64,000 nt of DNA, taken from NCBI GenBank assembly GCA_024579835.1, contig CP102060.1, positions 1,612,001 through 1,676,000 on the forward strand, written 5' to 3'. Below, one piece after another: positions 7,652-16,970 of the stretch. A program made the translations under genes and the position numbers. The DNA comes from Clostridiaceae bacterium HFYG-1003. GTDB lineage: Bacteria > Bacillota > Clostridia > Clostridiales > Clostridiaceae. Numbering within the stretch: position 1 is the stretch's first letter; each line of letters starts with the position of its first letter. The notes under the pieces are model-generated. The model worked only from the letters and a program-made list of their open reading frames with translations, ran no database searches and had not been told where the DNA came from.

Positions 7652-9213
7652 TTGTTTCGCCCTCTGTAGTATTCGGCTCCTCGTACATAGCCTTTCGGAG
7701 CAACTTCAGGAGCTTGAGCGCTCTGTTTACCGTTTGAGTATAGAACGTCTTGATTGGCTGACAGGATTGCTTTAAGATGGTGGTAACGTGGAACCCTGAC
7801 TTTAGTCAGTGCTAGTTCACAGGCGGTCTCCAGCCTAGCCTCTGAGTAGCTTTTGGTGAGACGAAGAACGGACAGGGAAGAATTATATCCCTGTTCTTTG
7901 ATTTTTACCATCGAGAAGATCAAATCAACAACTTGCCTTGTGGATGGCCCGATTTTAACCGCCCACTGCTTTATGCGCACATCGTCCCACTCGGTATACT
8001 TAAGCTTTTCAGGCATGTCCTCTTCATGGGTTGAATATTTGTTTGTGACATAGGCTGGAAATTTCGGATGCGTTTGGATCCGCTGGTTGTTGCAGTAAAT
8101 GGCCAGCTGCATGTCAGTGATCCTCAAATCCACTTTTTTTCCAAAGTATTGGAAGGGACATGAGTAGTAGTTTTTAGCATATACCACGTGAGAGTTTAAT
8201 CCGATCGAGCGACTGTATACCCATTCAGCTGTTTCATAAGGAATGTCAGGAAGACGGTGCAAGTACCGCTGCTCTTCTTCCAGGAATACTTTGATCCGAC
8301 TACCCTCGCGCTTTTGAAAATCAGCAACATTGTATTCTTCCAGAGCTAACCAGACGTCCTGCCTGAGTTCCTCAAAAGAGGTGAATTTTCGATTCCTAAG
8401 TTTAGCGATGACCGCAGTGGCGATATCACCCACTGTGCTTTCAATGCTAGGCTTATCACGTGGCCTACGAACTCTAGCGGGCATTACTGTGGTCATATAG
8501 TGCTGGGCCAGTGCATCATATTCTTCATTGAGGATGATATCACCTTCTTTAGGGTGTTTAATTACCCCCGTCTTCAAATTATCGCAGGTAATCCGAAGCG
8601 GCACTCCATTAAAATATTCAAACATGTGGACATGACACCTCAGCCAGGTGGTCTGCTTCATGTCCATGGTGGGTTCAACATAGCTATATTGGCTATAGGG
8701 CAAGGTGCTGGCAAATAGATGGACTTTGATGATCTCTCCGGTTGTAGGGTTTACATACTGCATCGTAGATCCGGACCAATCAACTTCAACATTATGTCCA
8801 GGTTTGTGGACCAGATGACTGGTTATCATGTTGGCCTCTGTGTGGTCTGCATAACCTTTGCAAAATCGAGTGTAGCCCATAGATATAGTCGATTCTGCTG
8901 CGCACTTAGTCTGGTACTCCTGCCACAGAAGCTTTAAGGTGACGCCAACTCGCTTTAACTCTCCATGGATATACTCGTAATCGGGTTGCCCATAAATCGA
9001 CTCCGTGCTATGCCTGTCAGGAAAGAAGAGCTTGTATACTGACTCTGGATCCTTATCTGCGACGTCCGAATACTTGATACCAAGCTCATTGGCAATCTTG
9101 ATGACTTGCGACACTGAATTACGCGACATTCCACGAAGATCAGCAATCTGATTTCGAGATAAGTTCTTGGATCGTAGCTCCAAGATGGTTTTGACTTTGA
9201 TTTTACTGGCCAT
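7648..9213 (-). CDS. istA: IS21-family transposase IstA
   Basis: About 521 residues. The N-terminal helix-turn-helix is ILELRSKNLSRNQIADLRGMSRNSV. The DDE/RNase H core follows: the first aspartate is in NVEVDWSG, the second in LRITCDNLKTGV, and the glutamate is expected in KPSIESTVG. The protein cuts and joins the IS ends. The start at 9213 follows GGAGGCTTATT; longer open sequence upstream lies inside the IS end repeats. It looks intact. Confidence 0.9.
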   Translation of the reverse strand: MASKIKVKTILELRSKNLSRNQIADLRGMSRNSVSQVIKIANELGIKYSDVADKDPESVYKLFFPDRHSTESIYGQPDYEYIHGELKRVGVTLKLLWQEYQTKCAAESTISMGYTRFCKGYADHTEANMITSHLVHKPGHNVEVDWSGSTMQYVNPTTGEIIKVHLFASTLPYSQYSYVEPTMDMKQTTWLRCHVHMFEYFNGVPLRITCDNLKTGVIKHPKEGDIILNEEYDALAQHYMTTVMPARVRRPRDKPSIESTVGDIATAVIAKLRNRKFTSFEELRQDVWLALEEYNVADFQKREGSRIKVFLEEEQRYLHRLPDIPYETAEWVYSRSIGLNSHVVYAKNYYSCPFQYFGKKVDLRITDMQLAIYCNNQRIQTHPKFPAYVTNKYSTHEEDMPEKLKYTEWDDVRIKQWAVKIGPSTRQVVDLIFSMVKIKEQGYNSSLSVLRLTKSYSEARLETACELALTKVRVPRYHHLKAILSANQDVLYSNGKQSAQAPEVAPKGYVRGAEYYRGRNK

Positions 9214-9311
9214 AATAAGCCTCCTCAAAATTATTGGTAACCAAGGGTTACACATTAATTTTAAAGAGAAGCGGACTCTGAAGGAATACAGGTGGACTTC
9301 ATTTGTGTACA

Positions 9312-9768
9312 CCTTCTAATATATGATGGACTTATTCATTTCAGCATGCGGACTCCAAAGCGGTATAGGTGGAATCATTAGCTCGAAATATTCATTTGAT
9401 GATAAAGTTCTAAAGAACGCTTTAGAACTTTCATATACATATAATAAATAGGGATATGGAAGTAAACTCAAAATTAGCGGGAAAGTTCGCCCAAGAATCA
9501 ATGCAACGCAGCAAGAGGTCCATTGGCCTGCAAGGACTAATGGACCTCTTGCTGCTTTCATGGTCGCTTGTCAGATGATGCGTTTATCCTACCAGACGAC
9601 TGCATCGCAAGTGATATTTCGAACAAAATAAATCCTGGAAGCCAGTATTATTAATGGTCTCCAGGATTTATCGGTAATTTTGATGCGGGACTTCAGCCTT
9701 GAGCTATGGTTACAAAAGGCTGGTCAGCTCACCGGCGGTCGACCCCGATGGCTGTTCCGAGGCCGCTG
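9312..9768. other. Intergenic region with two terminator-like inverted repeats
   Basis: About 460 bases between the IS21 copy and the ridA relic. It has two structures: a 17-bp perfect stem (9508-9524/9539-9555) and a 12-bp stem (9628-9639/9660-9671, ATAAATCCTGGA). Both could be terminators left from genes removed by rearrangement. No open frame is convincing. Confidence 0.5.
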
Positions 9769-10033
9769 CTAGGCGGTGGGAGGTGTACCTTCTGTGTTTC
9801 CGGCAACGGCAACAATCTCAATTAGAGCATCGCCCGGCAAAGCTAAAAACACCGACTGTTCGACGGGCAGGCGTTCCCGCCGGGAAGAAGGTGGCATAGA
9901 CTTCATCCACAGCCGGGAGATCCTCCATATTTTTCAGGTAGTGGTTGACTTTGACAACATCCGGTATCTCATGGTCGATCCTGACTTTCAAGAGCCCCTT
10001 TTCCACGGTTACCTTGGTATACGACATTAACAT
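9769..10033 (-). pseudogene. RidA (YjgF/YER057c/UK114) remnant, truncated and frameshifted
   Basis: RidA deaminates reactive enamine/imine intermediates. The middle reads PDVVKVNHYLKNMEDLPAVDEVYATFFPAGTPARRTVGV, a clear match to the C-terminal third of RidA. The frame is then lost. A shift just after VGV restores LPGDALIEIVAVAG, the family C-terminus, ending at 9769. The N-terminal two-thirds is missing and replaced by about 25 unrelated residues (MSYTKVTVEKGLLKVRIDHEI). The gene is therefore a deletion fusion plus a frameshift. Nearby IS elements are a plausible cause. Confidence 0.75.
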
Positions 10034-10097
10034 GAAGGCTGTCGACTGTCCGACCGCTCCTGCCGGTTGTTCCTCCTATGCGGTAACCTGGCGCCGC

Positions 10098-10748
10098 CTA
10101 TCCATCCGCGGGATCCGATTGACAATGCTTGTCTGCCTCCAGCAAGCTCATAATAGCCTTGACAGCCCCTTCAATCCCGAAACGTGAGGTTGAAATCGAC
10201 AAATCATAGGATGTACAAGCGGTCCATTGGTCCTTCAGATACGTGTTGTTAAACTTTGCGCGCCTTTTGTCAATCTCCTGAATCATGTGTCGGGCATGCT
10301 TTTCGTCAACCTGCTCACGGTCCATGATGCTATTGATTCGACTTTCCAAATCAGCATGGATAAAGACTGAAATCATATCGGGATCGTCCTTCAGCACTTT
10401 CTTTGCTGCCCTCCCAATGATGATGCACGACCCTTCCCTGGCCAGATTCTGAATCGTCTCAGTTAGCATCTGGAAGACAGTGTCGTTAATGGCATAATGA
10501 GAATCGAGTTCAAGCGGAATCTTGTAAGGATTCCGAATGCCCCTGGGAAACCCCATCGATTTCCAGGTAGCTGCTTTCTCATCACTGGTAGCGATGGTTT
10601 CTTCCTGTACGCCATGTTCCATGGCTGTCCGTGTCAGCAGTTCCTTATCGTAACATGGAATTCCGAGCAGTTCGGACAGCCTCTCCCCTGTTATCCTCCC
10701 TCCACTGCCATATTGACGACTGATGCATATAATCGTTCTTTTTCTCAT
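10098..10748 (-). CDS. Cytidylate kinase-like family protein
   Basis: About 216 residues. The N-terminus RTIICISRQYGSGGRITGERLSELL matches the P-loop of the cytidylate-kinase-like family found in many anaerobes (Cytidylate_kin2). Other usual landmarks are CYDKELL, REGSCIIIGRAAKKVL and SVFIHADLESRI. The family phosphorylates nucleotides or small substrates that are mostly unproven. Two ATGs follow AAGGAGGATTTC (10751 and 10748). The gene lies just after the permease on the same strand, so the two may be co-transcribed. Confidence 0.85.
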   Translation of the reverse strand: MRKRTIICISRQYGSGGRITGERLSELLGIPCYDKELLTRTAMEHGVQEETIATSDEKAATWKSMGFPRGIRNPYKIPLELDSHYAINDTVFQMLTETIQNLAREGSCIIIGRAAKKVLKDDPDMISVFIHADLESRINSIMDREQVDEKHARHMIQEIDKRRAKFNNTYLKDQWTACTSYDLSISTSRFGIEGAVKAIMSLLEADKHCQSDPADG

Positions 10749-10770
10749 CATGAAATCCTCCTTATTGCCT

Positions 10771-12045
10771 TCAAGCGCGGATACCCCAGAGCAGCCAGAT
10801 AATAACATAAGCCACAGTGACGGCAGCCAGAGTATACGGAACACTGATTTTCATAAAATCACTGCTTTTGACTTCATATCCATTCTTTCGCAGGATCCCG
10901 ATGGCCATGATGTTGGCAGAAGCGCCGATCGGGGTCAGATTGCCGCCCAGAGTTGCTCCGGCAAGCAGCCCAAAATAGTAAAGGTTTGGATTGACACCCA
11001 TGAAAACAGCGATGCTGCTCACGACCGGCAGCATGGTCGCGACATAGGGGATGTTGTCGATAAAGGCGGACAGGAGAACGGAGAACCACAAGAGCATGCT
11101 GTACATCAGGAAAACTGAATTTCCACCGATACTGACGAAGCTTTCAGCGATCGCATCGATGACACCGGCTTCACTGATGCCTGCGATCACAACAAACAGG
11201 GACGCCAGCAGCAGGAGGGTGAAATAGTCCAGACTCAGGAAAGTCCGGAAGAATACATCCGTCCGTTTTTGATGGATCATCTCATAAATCACACCGACAA
11301 ATGTCAGCCCCATACAGATCAGGCCATTGGTGATATGAGGTTTGTCTGGGAAAAATGACGCCACGATCAGGAGAACGATTGTGCTGATGAGCAAGTAAGT
11401 AGGGAAAAAATCTTCGACTGGTGTGATTCTTTCAATGTCGACCTTCTGACGATAAGTGCGGAACTTAAACAGGAGGACAAGGGTCGCTGCCCCCAGTCCA
11501 AGCTGGACGATCCAGAACATGCCCGGGCGTCCCTGCATCCAGAAAAAGTCAAGGAAGTCCATGTCCACGTAACTGCCCAGCAGGATCGATGTCGTATCAC
11601 CCACCAGGGTCGCAGCACCCTCCAGATTGGAAGCGATGGCGATGGCAATCACACTCGGAACGGGGCTGATGTTGAGTTTCTTCGCGATAGTCACTGCCAC
11701 TGGTGCAACAATCAGGACCGTTGCAACATTGTCAACGAATGCGGAAACAATTCCTGAAAAAAGGGACAATGCAATGATGGACCATTTGATATCAGGGACT
11801 TTCTTGATGATGAGATCCGCCAACCGAGCAGGCATTTTTGATTCGATGAACAAATCTACAATTCCCATCGTACCCGCAATCATGAGGATGACATTCCAGT
11901 CGATGGCCTGCAGCGCCAATCGTGCCGGCAGCAGGCCTGAAACGACGAAAATGACCGCCGAAGCGAATGCGACATACGCACGGTATTTGGGTAGGGCTAT
12001 CATCAGGACATATGTCGCAAAAAATAAAGTCAGGGCAATAAACAT
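10771..12045 (-). CDS. Ion-transporter-superfamily permease (ArsB/NhaD/SLC13-like)
   Basis: About 424 residues with 10-12 hydrophobic segments, so an inner-membrane secondary transporter. Family signatures are two copies of the reentrant motif: FVDNVATVLIVAPVAVTIAKKL...SNLEGAATLVGDTTS in the first half, and FIDNIPYVATMLPVVSSIA...GGNLTPIGASANIMAIGI in the second. These are diagnostic of the ArsB/NhaD-type superfamily (arsenite, Na+/H+ or dicarboxylate transport), but substrate cannot be told. Open sequence upstream of 12045 is foreign (istA relic). The start at 12045 has an AGTAGGT site. No ars genes are nearby. Confidence 0.85.
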   Translation of the reverse strand: MFIALTLFFATYVLMIALPKYRAYVAFASAVIFVVSGLLPARLALQAIDWNVILMIAGTMGIVDLFIESKMPARLADLIIKKVPDIKWSIIALSLFSGIVSAFVDNVATVLIVAPVAVTIAKKLNISPVPSVIAIAIASNLEGAATLVGDTTSILLGSYVDMDFLDFFWMQGRPGMFWIVQLGLGAATLVLLFKFRTYRQKVDIERITPVEDFFPTYLLISTIVLLIVASFFPDKPHITNGLICMGLTFVGVIYEMIHQKRTDVFFRTFLSLDYFTLLLLASLFVVIAGISEAGVIDAIAESFVSIGGNSVFLMYSMLLWFSVLLSAFIDNIPYVATMLPVVSSIAVFMGVNPNLYYFGLLAGATLGGNLTPIGASANIMAIGILRKNGYEVKSSDFMKISVPYTLAAVTVAYVIIWLLWGIRA

Positions 12046-12055
12046 GGTCAGATAC

Positions 12056-12487
12056 CTACTTTCGAAATTTGTATAATACGATAAATTTGACACCGAAGTC
12101 CAGTTGCGTCGGATGACCCATTGGCCGTTCGTCCATTGCTTCGTAGTCCCTGCCGGTACCTGATTTGGGATTTCCGCAATCCAATCTGAGGTACGGAACA
12201 TAACGGCTGACCGAACGTTCAGCGGTCGCCCGCTCTGGACAGCTCTCCAAGATCCAGTCGTGGGCCTGCGCAGAGGTCATACTGCGAATAGAACGAAGCC
12301 AATCGCGGATGACCGGTCTGATCTCGTCCAATGCGTCGCGCTTGCAATTTGTTGTGAAATATTCCATATCGTCATCCAGGAACATCGCTCGGTATTTAGC
12401 ACCATCTTACTATTGATCCTAAGGATTCGGGCATTCCGTCGTTCAGTGAATCCCTTTTCTCTCCAGGTCCTTGATCTTGCTGTACAT
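12056..12487 (-). pseudogene. Relic of a second IS21-type transposase (istA N-terminal part)
   Basis: The relic starts at 12487 with MYSKIKDLERKG. A frame change gives GFTERRNARILRIN, the helix-turn-helix of IstA. After another frame change it continues as MFLDDDMEYFTTNCKRDALDEIRP, ERSVSRYVPYLR and RDYEAMDERPMG...QLDFG, where the first catalytic aspartate region begins. It stops there, a few bases before the permease gene. At least two frameshifts and loss of the C-terminal two-thirds make it dead. It belongs to a different IS21 subgroup from the copy at 6.9-9.3 kb. Confidence 0.75.
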
Positions 12488-12674
12488 AGACAAATTCTCC
12501 ATTCATCGAATATCCTCCGGGTTATATTGACACCACAGAGGTTAACATCCTGGATTCCCGGTTCACGAAACGAGGAATCATCTGTATTTTTTTAATAAAT
12601 ATTGATATCATTTAGTTACATGGGTAATTACCGTTACGTCAAACTGAATGTTTGCGCTATGTTTCGGACAGAGC

Positions 12675-13580
12675 TTATTTATGTAAATAATCTTCGACAA
12701 ACTCATCCACACTGGGATAATGTTTAATCGCTATTCCTGCTGTCTCATATACATTCTCATATTCTTGTAAACATGCATCAAGTAGTTTAACGTTGTCCCC
12801 TAAACAATCTGGATTATACTCTTCCATGATATTACAAGTTCCTATGGCAACCTCTGAGGAAATCTCAATCAACATATTTTGCAAACTGCACATATTCATA
12901 AAAGAGGAAAAAGCATTATTTTGCTTCGCCGCTTCCTCTTCCTTGTTTCTCCAATTTGAATACATTTCTTCATAGGTGCCCATAAGATTTTCGGAAGGCG
13001 CTGCTTTATTCTTCTTTTGTTTCAAATTAACTTCCGTATATAAAAGAAGACTCTTTAATAAAGCTCTTAACTCCAAAACATCTTTACTTGCCGCAACGCT
13101 CTTTATATGATCAACAAAAAACTCTTCAATAGACAAGGTCGCTAATTCTTCAAGCATACTTTTTGTGCTGCGTTTAAAATAGCTTCCATGAAAAAGCATA
13201 ATTGCATTCATCAGAGAATGAATCACCCCAAATGCATCAAGGCGTACTTGCCCTAACTCTTCATGCAAATAAGCATTAGCATACGATACTTTAGCTTTGT
13301 CGATCAACTCATTCACCCTTTGGAAGCGCTCCTCAGATGCTAAAAAGAGTTTTGCCTGTTCTCTTAGTTTACATAGTCCATCGTAAGCTTGTTGATTTTT
13401 AATGTACACAATCTTGGAATCCATCAATCTAGAAAGCTGGGCATGATGACATTCGGCATCATATCTAAGTCGATCCCAGTTTGTACAATATATGTCATAG
13501 CCTACTTTACTATTCGTTAAGATAACGCCCGTGCCCAGCTGCCATCCTTCATTATTCTGAATCAGTATGAGCAAATCTAA
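12675..13580 (-). pseudogene. Nucleotidyltransferase-like protein, 5' end removed by an IS
   Basis: The open frame runs about 300 residues from the IS boundary. The first residues, LDLLILIQNNEGWQLGTGVILTNSKVGYDIYCTNWDRL, resemble the end of a nucleotidyltransferase fold (the xD-x-D strand SDIDLLI). The GS...G motif that should precede it is absent because the IS5-type element inserted at 13581. The rest is helical (HEPN-like, FGVIHSLMNAIMLFHGSYFKRS). Reading across the IS after removing one target copy gives an open frame (LLIFLLMSTYTF...RYYNLDLLIL) without the GS motif, so the gene may have been damaged before insertion. The only start left is a weak TTG at 13574. Confidence 0.6.
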
Positions 13581-14799
13581 GGAAACGCTGATTAATTCTG
13601 TTTTCTGTAACTCTGAGGAACGCTCTCACGATATAATTTAAGTATTACGTTACCAGCGAGGTTTTTCTTATGAAGCAGCAGACTTTCAGTGATTTTGAAT
13701 ACGCACATCGCCGCAAGACTACAAAGAGAGAAGAGTTTCTTGATTCTATGGAAACTATCATTCCCTGGAAAGATTGGGTCGAGATGATTCGCCCCTACTA
13801 TCCTCAGGGAAAACGCGGCAGAAAGCCCATCGAAATTGAAACAATGCTTCGGATGTACCTGATGCAAAATTGGTTTAACCTCTCCGATGTTGCAATGGAA
13901 GACGCCATCTATGACAGTTATGCCATGCGCAAATTCATGCGGCTGGACTTCATCTCGCAGCAAGTGCCTGACGCAACCACGCTTCTTCACTTTCGCCATT
14001 TAATGGAAAGCCATCTCTTGGGGGAGAAGATCTTTCATGATGTCACCAGACGCTTGGAATCTGCCGGACTAATGATGCATGGCGGCACCATCGTGGATGC
14101 CACCATTATTGCAGCCCCCAGTTCTACCAAGAACCAGACGGGAGAACGAGACCCTGAGATGCACCAGACAAAGAAAGGCAATCAGTGGTACTTTGGGATG
14201 AAGGTTCATACCGGAGTTTGCGCCGGCAGTGGGTATGTCCATACAGTCACAGGGACTGCGGCCAATGTCCATGACATAAACGAGACACACAAACTGATTC
14301 GTCCCGATGATGAAGTAGCTTACGGAGATTCCGGCTATAATGGAGTCGAGTCAAGAAAAGAATTCACCGAGGATCCGCACTTATCTACTATTGAATTTCG
14401 CAGCAATGTTCGCCCTTCCAAGATCAAGACCAATAAGAACTATCCCGGGATCCAGTGGGACCGGGCAATTGAACAACGCAAATCATCCGTTCGAAGCAAA
14501 GTGGAGCACCCATTTTTGATCGTCAAACGGTTCTTTGGTTATGCCAAAGTAGTTTATCGGGGGATCAGCAAAAATTTGAATAGATTCAACATCTTGTTTG
14601 CCAGCGCCAATTTGTTGAATTGTATTCGTGCAAAACGAACGAAAGAATTCTGCATGGGATAAGTGCGCCCAAAATTGGGGGTTAGCCCACAAAACGGGCT
14701 GAAATCGCACTAAAATCCAGCATTTTTGTGCACCCATGAGCAAAAAAACAACATAATGAACGAACTGGGAAACGTTAACCTCAAATAATCAGTGTTTCC
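13581..14799 (+). mobile_element. IS5-family insertion sequence, complete, CTAA target duplication
   Basis: Ends are GGAAACGCTGATTA at 13581 and the inverse of GGAAACACTGATTA at 14799. CTAA occurs directly outside both ends (13577-13580 and 14800-14803), the 4-bp duplication expected for IS5-type elements. One transposase gene lies inside. Length is 1,219 bp. The clean duplication suggests a recent insertion. Confidence 0.88.
13670..14662 (+). CDS. IS5-family DDE transposase
   Basis: About 330 residues. The N-terminal domain (QQTFSDFEYAHRRKTTKREEFL, then FNLSDVAMEDAIYDSYAMRKFMRLD) is typical of IS5/IS1182-like transposases. The catalytic triad is visible: D in GGTIVDATIIAAPSS, D in AYGDSGYNGVE, and E in RSKVEHPFLIVKRFFGY. 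It catalyses cut-and-paste transposition of the element. The frame is intact with no stop, so the copy could be active. Confidence 0.92.
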   Translation: MKQQTFSDFEYAHRRKTTKREEFLDSMETIIPWKDWVEMIRPYYPQGKRGRKPIEIETMLRMYLMQNWFNLSDVAMEDAIYDSYAMRKFMRLDFISQQVPDATTLLHFRHLMESHLLGEKIFHDVTRRLESAGLMMHGGTIVDATIIAAPSSTKNQTGERDPEMHQTKKGNQWYFGMKVHTGVCAGSGYVHTVTGTAANVHDINETHKLIRPDDEVAYGDSGYNGVESRKEFTEDPHLSTIEFRSNVRPSKIKTNKNYPGIQWDRAIEQRKSSVRSKVEHPFLIVKRFFGYAKVVYRGISKNLNRFNILFASANLLNCIRAKRTKEFCMG

Positions 14800-15047
14800 C
14801 TAAATTGTAGTACCTTATTGTCATTACTAATATCGTATTTTGAGTTCTTAATAAAAACGTATAAGTCGACATTAGTAGGAAGATTAGCAGTTATTGAAAG
14901 ATCCATCGCTAACTACTCCTTTATGGTTACTTATAACAAACATGAACATCCATTTTGTCCACTTAACCCCTCGATCCGGCCTCATTATCCTTATCTGCAA
15001 TTGGAAAACTTTCAGAAAAATAGATACGTGATGATGCAGAATTGATC

Positions 15048-15797
15048 TCAATAAAAAAGCTTCAACTCATCAAAATACTCCCACAATTCATTCGCATACT
15101 CAGACTCAGCTATGCAAGTAGCTCTTTGTTCGATTTTTTGCAAGGCACTTGTAATGAAATTAGGATGTCCTTTTTCGTCGAAATAACTATATAACTCAAT
15201 CTGTTGGTTATTGTCCAAATAGCCATTCAGGAAATGCTTACTGACGAAATCATTCCACCCACTGAAGGATTTGAAATACTCCCTGTCTCGATCGTTGTAG
15301 CTGACTTCAGACTTTACTAACTGTAAAAAGCGATCCATATAATCGCTAATTGGCTTAATTGATTTATTGAATTTTCCTTTTGTCGTTCTACCGATTTCCA
15401 TTGGCAGGATCCAGAAGTTCGCCAGACAATGATATTGAGTTTGGTAGCCCCTCAAATACTCTGGCCATTCTTCTTTTTCTGTACGTTGACGACTGGATTT
15501 CCCTGCTCCCGGAATACAATTCGCAATTGTATTAAAACTGTTCATGGTATCACCAGCAAACTCGGAATTCTTCAGGGACCCCTTTCGCCCTAAGATGGGC
15601 TTACCTTTCAAGACTTCTTTATAGATTATTTCATAAAAGCCTATTGCGAAGTCTGACATATCAGCATCCGCTGAAGAATAATATGTCTGGCCCGATATTA
15701 CCCTATTCTCTGATAAATATACTTTCGATTGGCTTTTGTCACAATCAATCGGCTTCAATAGGATTTCTCGCACTTGGTCATTCTTTTTCAAAACCAT
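15048..15797 (-). CDS. Hypothetical protein, weakly like DUF6994
   Basis: About 249 residues with a GGGAAGG site before the ATG at 15797. I do not recognise it firmly. Its middle (YHCLANFWILPMEIGRTT followed by ISDYMDRFLQLVKSEV and FSGWNDFVSKHFL) resembles the DUF6994 pattern of an N-terminal inventory segment plus a helical domain. It is cytoplasmic with no signal or membrane segment. It stands alone in an AT-rich accessory stretch between an IS and a broken gene. Its function is unknown. Confidence 0.55.
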   Translation of the reverse strand: MVLKKNDQVREILLKPIDCDKSQSKVYLSENRVISGQTYYSSADADMSDFAIGFYEIIYKEVLKGKPILGRKGSLKNSEFAGDTMNSFNTIANCIPGAGKSSRQRTEKEEWPEYLRGYQTQYHCLANFWILPMEIGRTTKGKFNKSIKPISDYMDRFLQLVKSEVSYNDRDREYFKSFSGWNDFVSKHFLNGYLDNNQQIELYSYFDEKGHPNFITSALQKIEQRATCIAESEYANELWEYFDELKLFY

Positions 15798-15895
15798 ATC
15801 GCCTTCCCTTCAAACCAGGTCTGAATTCATGGATAAATTGCTTGATACTGTTCGATTACAGAGCTAACATATGGTACTAACAAGGGGGTATCAGT

Positions 15896-16281
15896 ATGGA
15901 TATTTCAGTTTATTACCCTGGCGACTCAGAAATTAAAGCAAGGCTCCGCGATCGATTGACGGCATATTCACTAAGACTAACGAACGATCGTTGGGAATCC
16001 TCAATCAATATAAGCATGGACGGATTAACTGCTCAGTTAATGAAATTCGTTGATATGGCGAGCACCTCTCCAGATCTTATAACATTCAGTAAAAGACAAC
16101 TCTTAAAACCTGCTCAGAGCTTTGTGATTATATTATCATCCTAATCAGCCTGACCAGGCAGCGTGTTCTTGAAAAAGATGAATTGCAATCAGGAGATTTT
16201 TTATATATTTCCATAATACCATTAAAACCTGGCGATGAATCCTGCTTGGACTTTGAAATCCAGTGGGTTACTGGCAAATAA
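15896..16281 (+). pseudogene. Possible small gene broken by a frameshift
   Basis: An 82-codon frame starts at 15896 after GGGGGTATCAGT and ends at 16144 (MDISVYYPGDSEIKARLRDRL). Near its end another frame opens over the same region and continues to 16281 with protein-like sequence (LEKDELQSGDFLYISIIPLKPGDESCLDFEIQWVTGK). One indel at about 16110-16140 would join them into a protein of about 128 residues. It is not recognised. It may also be two unrelated frames. Confidence 0.4.
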
Positions 16282-16970
16282 ACACGATTCGCCTAATAAT
16301 CATATTCGCAGAAACCACTTATGATGTTTAGTCTATTTTACTACCATTTGATTATGTTTCTATACTAATTTACGATTTTCATCTGTGCTTTCCCTGAATC
16401 AAAATTGACTTAAATCTTATAAATCAAAACCGTCTTCTCAACCCTCTAAAAAAGCTCTTATATCTAAAGTATCCACTCAACCCAATGGTTTTTGACCTGC
16501 AGGTCTCGATTTAATTGGGTAAAAAACAAAGATTTCCCGGCAACGGAGGTCGCAAAAAAAGCGCTCGAAACCTGGAAATCTTTGGTATCAATGGTTCTAC
16601 AATAATCTATTTATCGACTCGAGACATCAATACGATTGCCTCGACGTGTTTTGAGATGAAGGGATAGCTATCAAATGGAAATTACCATGTTCCTTTTTTA
16701 GTGATTTTTATTTGTGGAAACATATCAAAGATTGACTGCCGTATGTGGGAACATATCGACAAACATTTTTGCAATCATTATTATACACCCTACATGTGGC
16801 TCATCTAGATTAATAATTAGAATGATTATTCATTTTCTGTCTGTTGCATGATTGATATAGTAACCATTTTCATTCATATGGTAATATGGTCGATAATAAA
16901 CCTGAATGGATCACATGCTTTTTTTCTCGGAGTATTTTACATATAAAATAGAGAAGTATTGAATTTTTCC
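16282..16970. other. AT-rich gene-free region with nested inverted repeats
   Basis: About 690 bases with no open frame I trust. It contains ACCCAAT/ATTGGGT arms (16480-16486/16514-16520) around a 12-bp palindrome GACCTGCAGGTC (16494-16505). Next is an 11-bp inverted repeat CAAAGATTTCC (16527-16537/16574-16584). The left boundary of the acquired resistance/phage DNA may lie here, but no attachment site can be assigned. Confidence 0.4.

Larger units (their letters stand above)
6860..9311 (-). mobile_element. IS21-family insertion sequence
   Basis: About 2.45 kb containing istA and istB. The ends match as inverted repeats. From the right, GAAGTCCAC...ATT...AGAGTCC begins 11-12 bases inside a TGTACACAAAT terminus. 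From the left, GAAGTCCAC...ATT...AGAGTCC begins near 6870. Multiple AGTCC repeats at both ends are usual for this family. The exact outer bases and any target duplication are not certain. The copy is probably inactive because istB has an in-frame stop. Confidence 0.8.

Noticed and set aside
14818-15045. 75-codon plus-strand frame right of the IS5 element
   Set aside because: No ribosome site; the minus strand carries the remains of the interrupted gene region.
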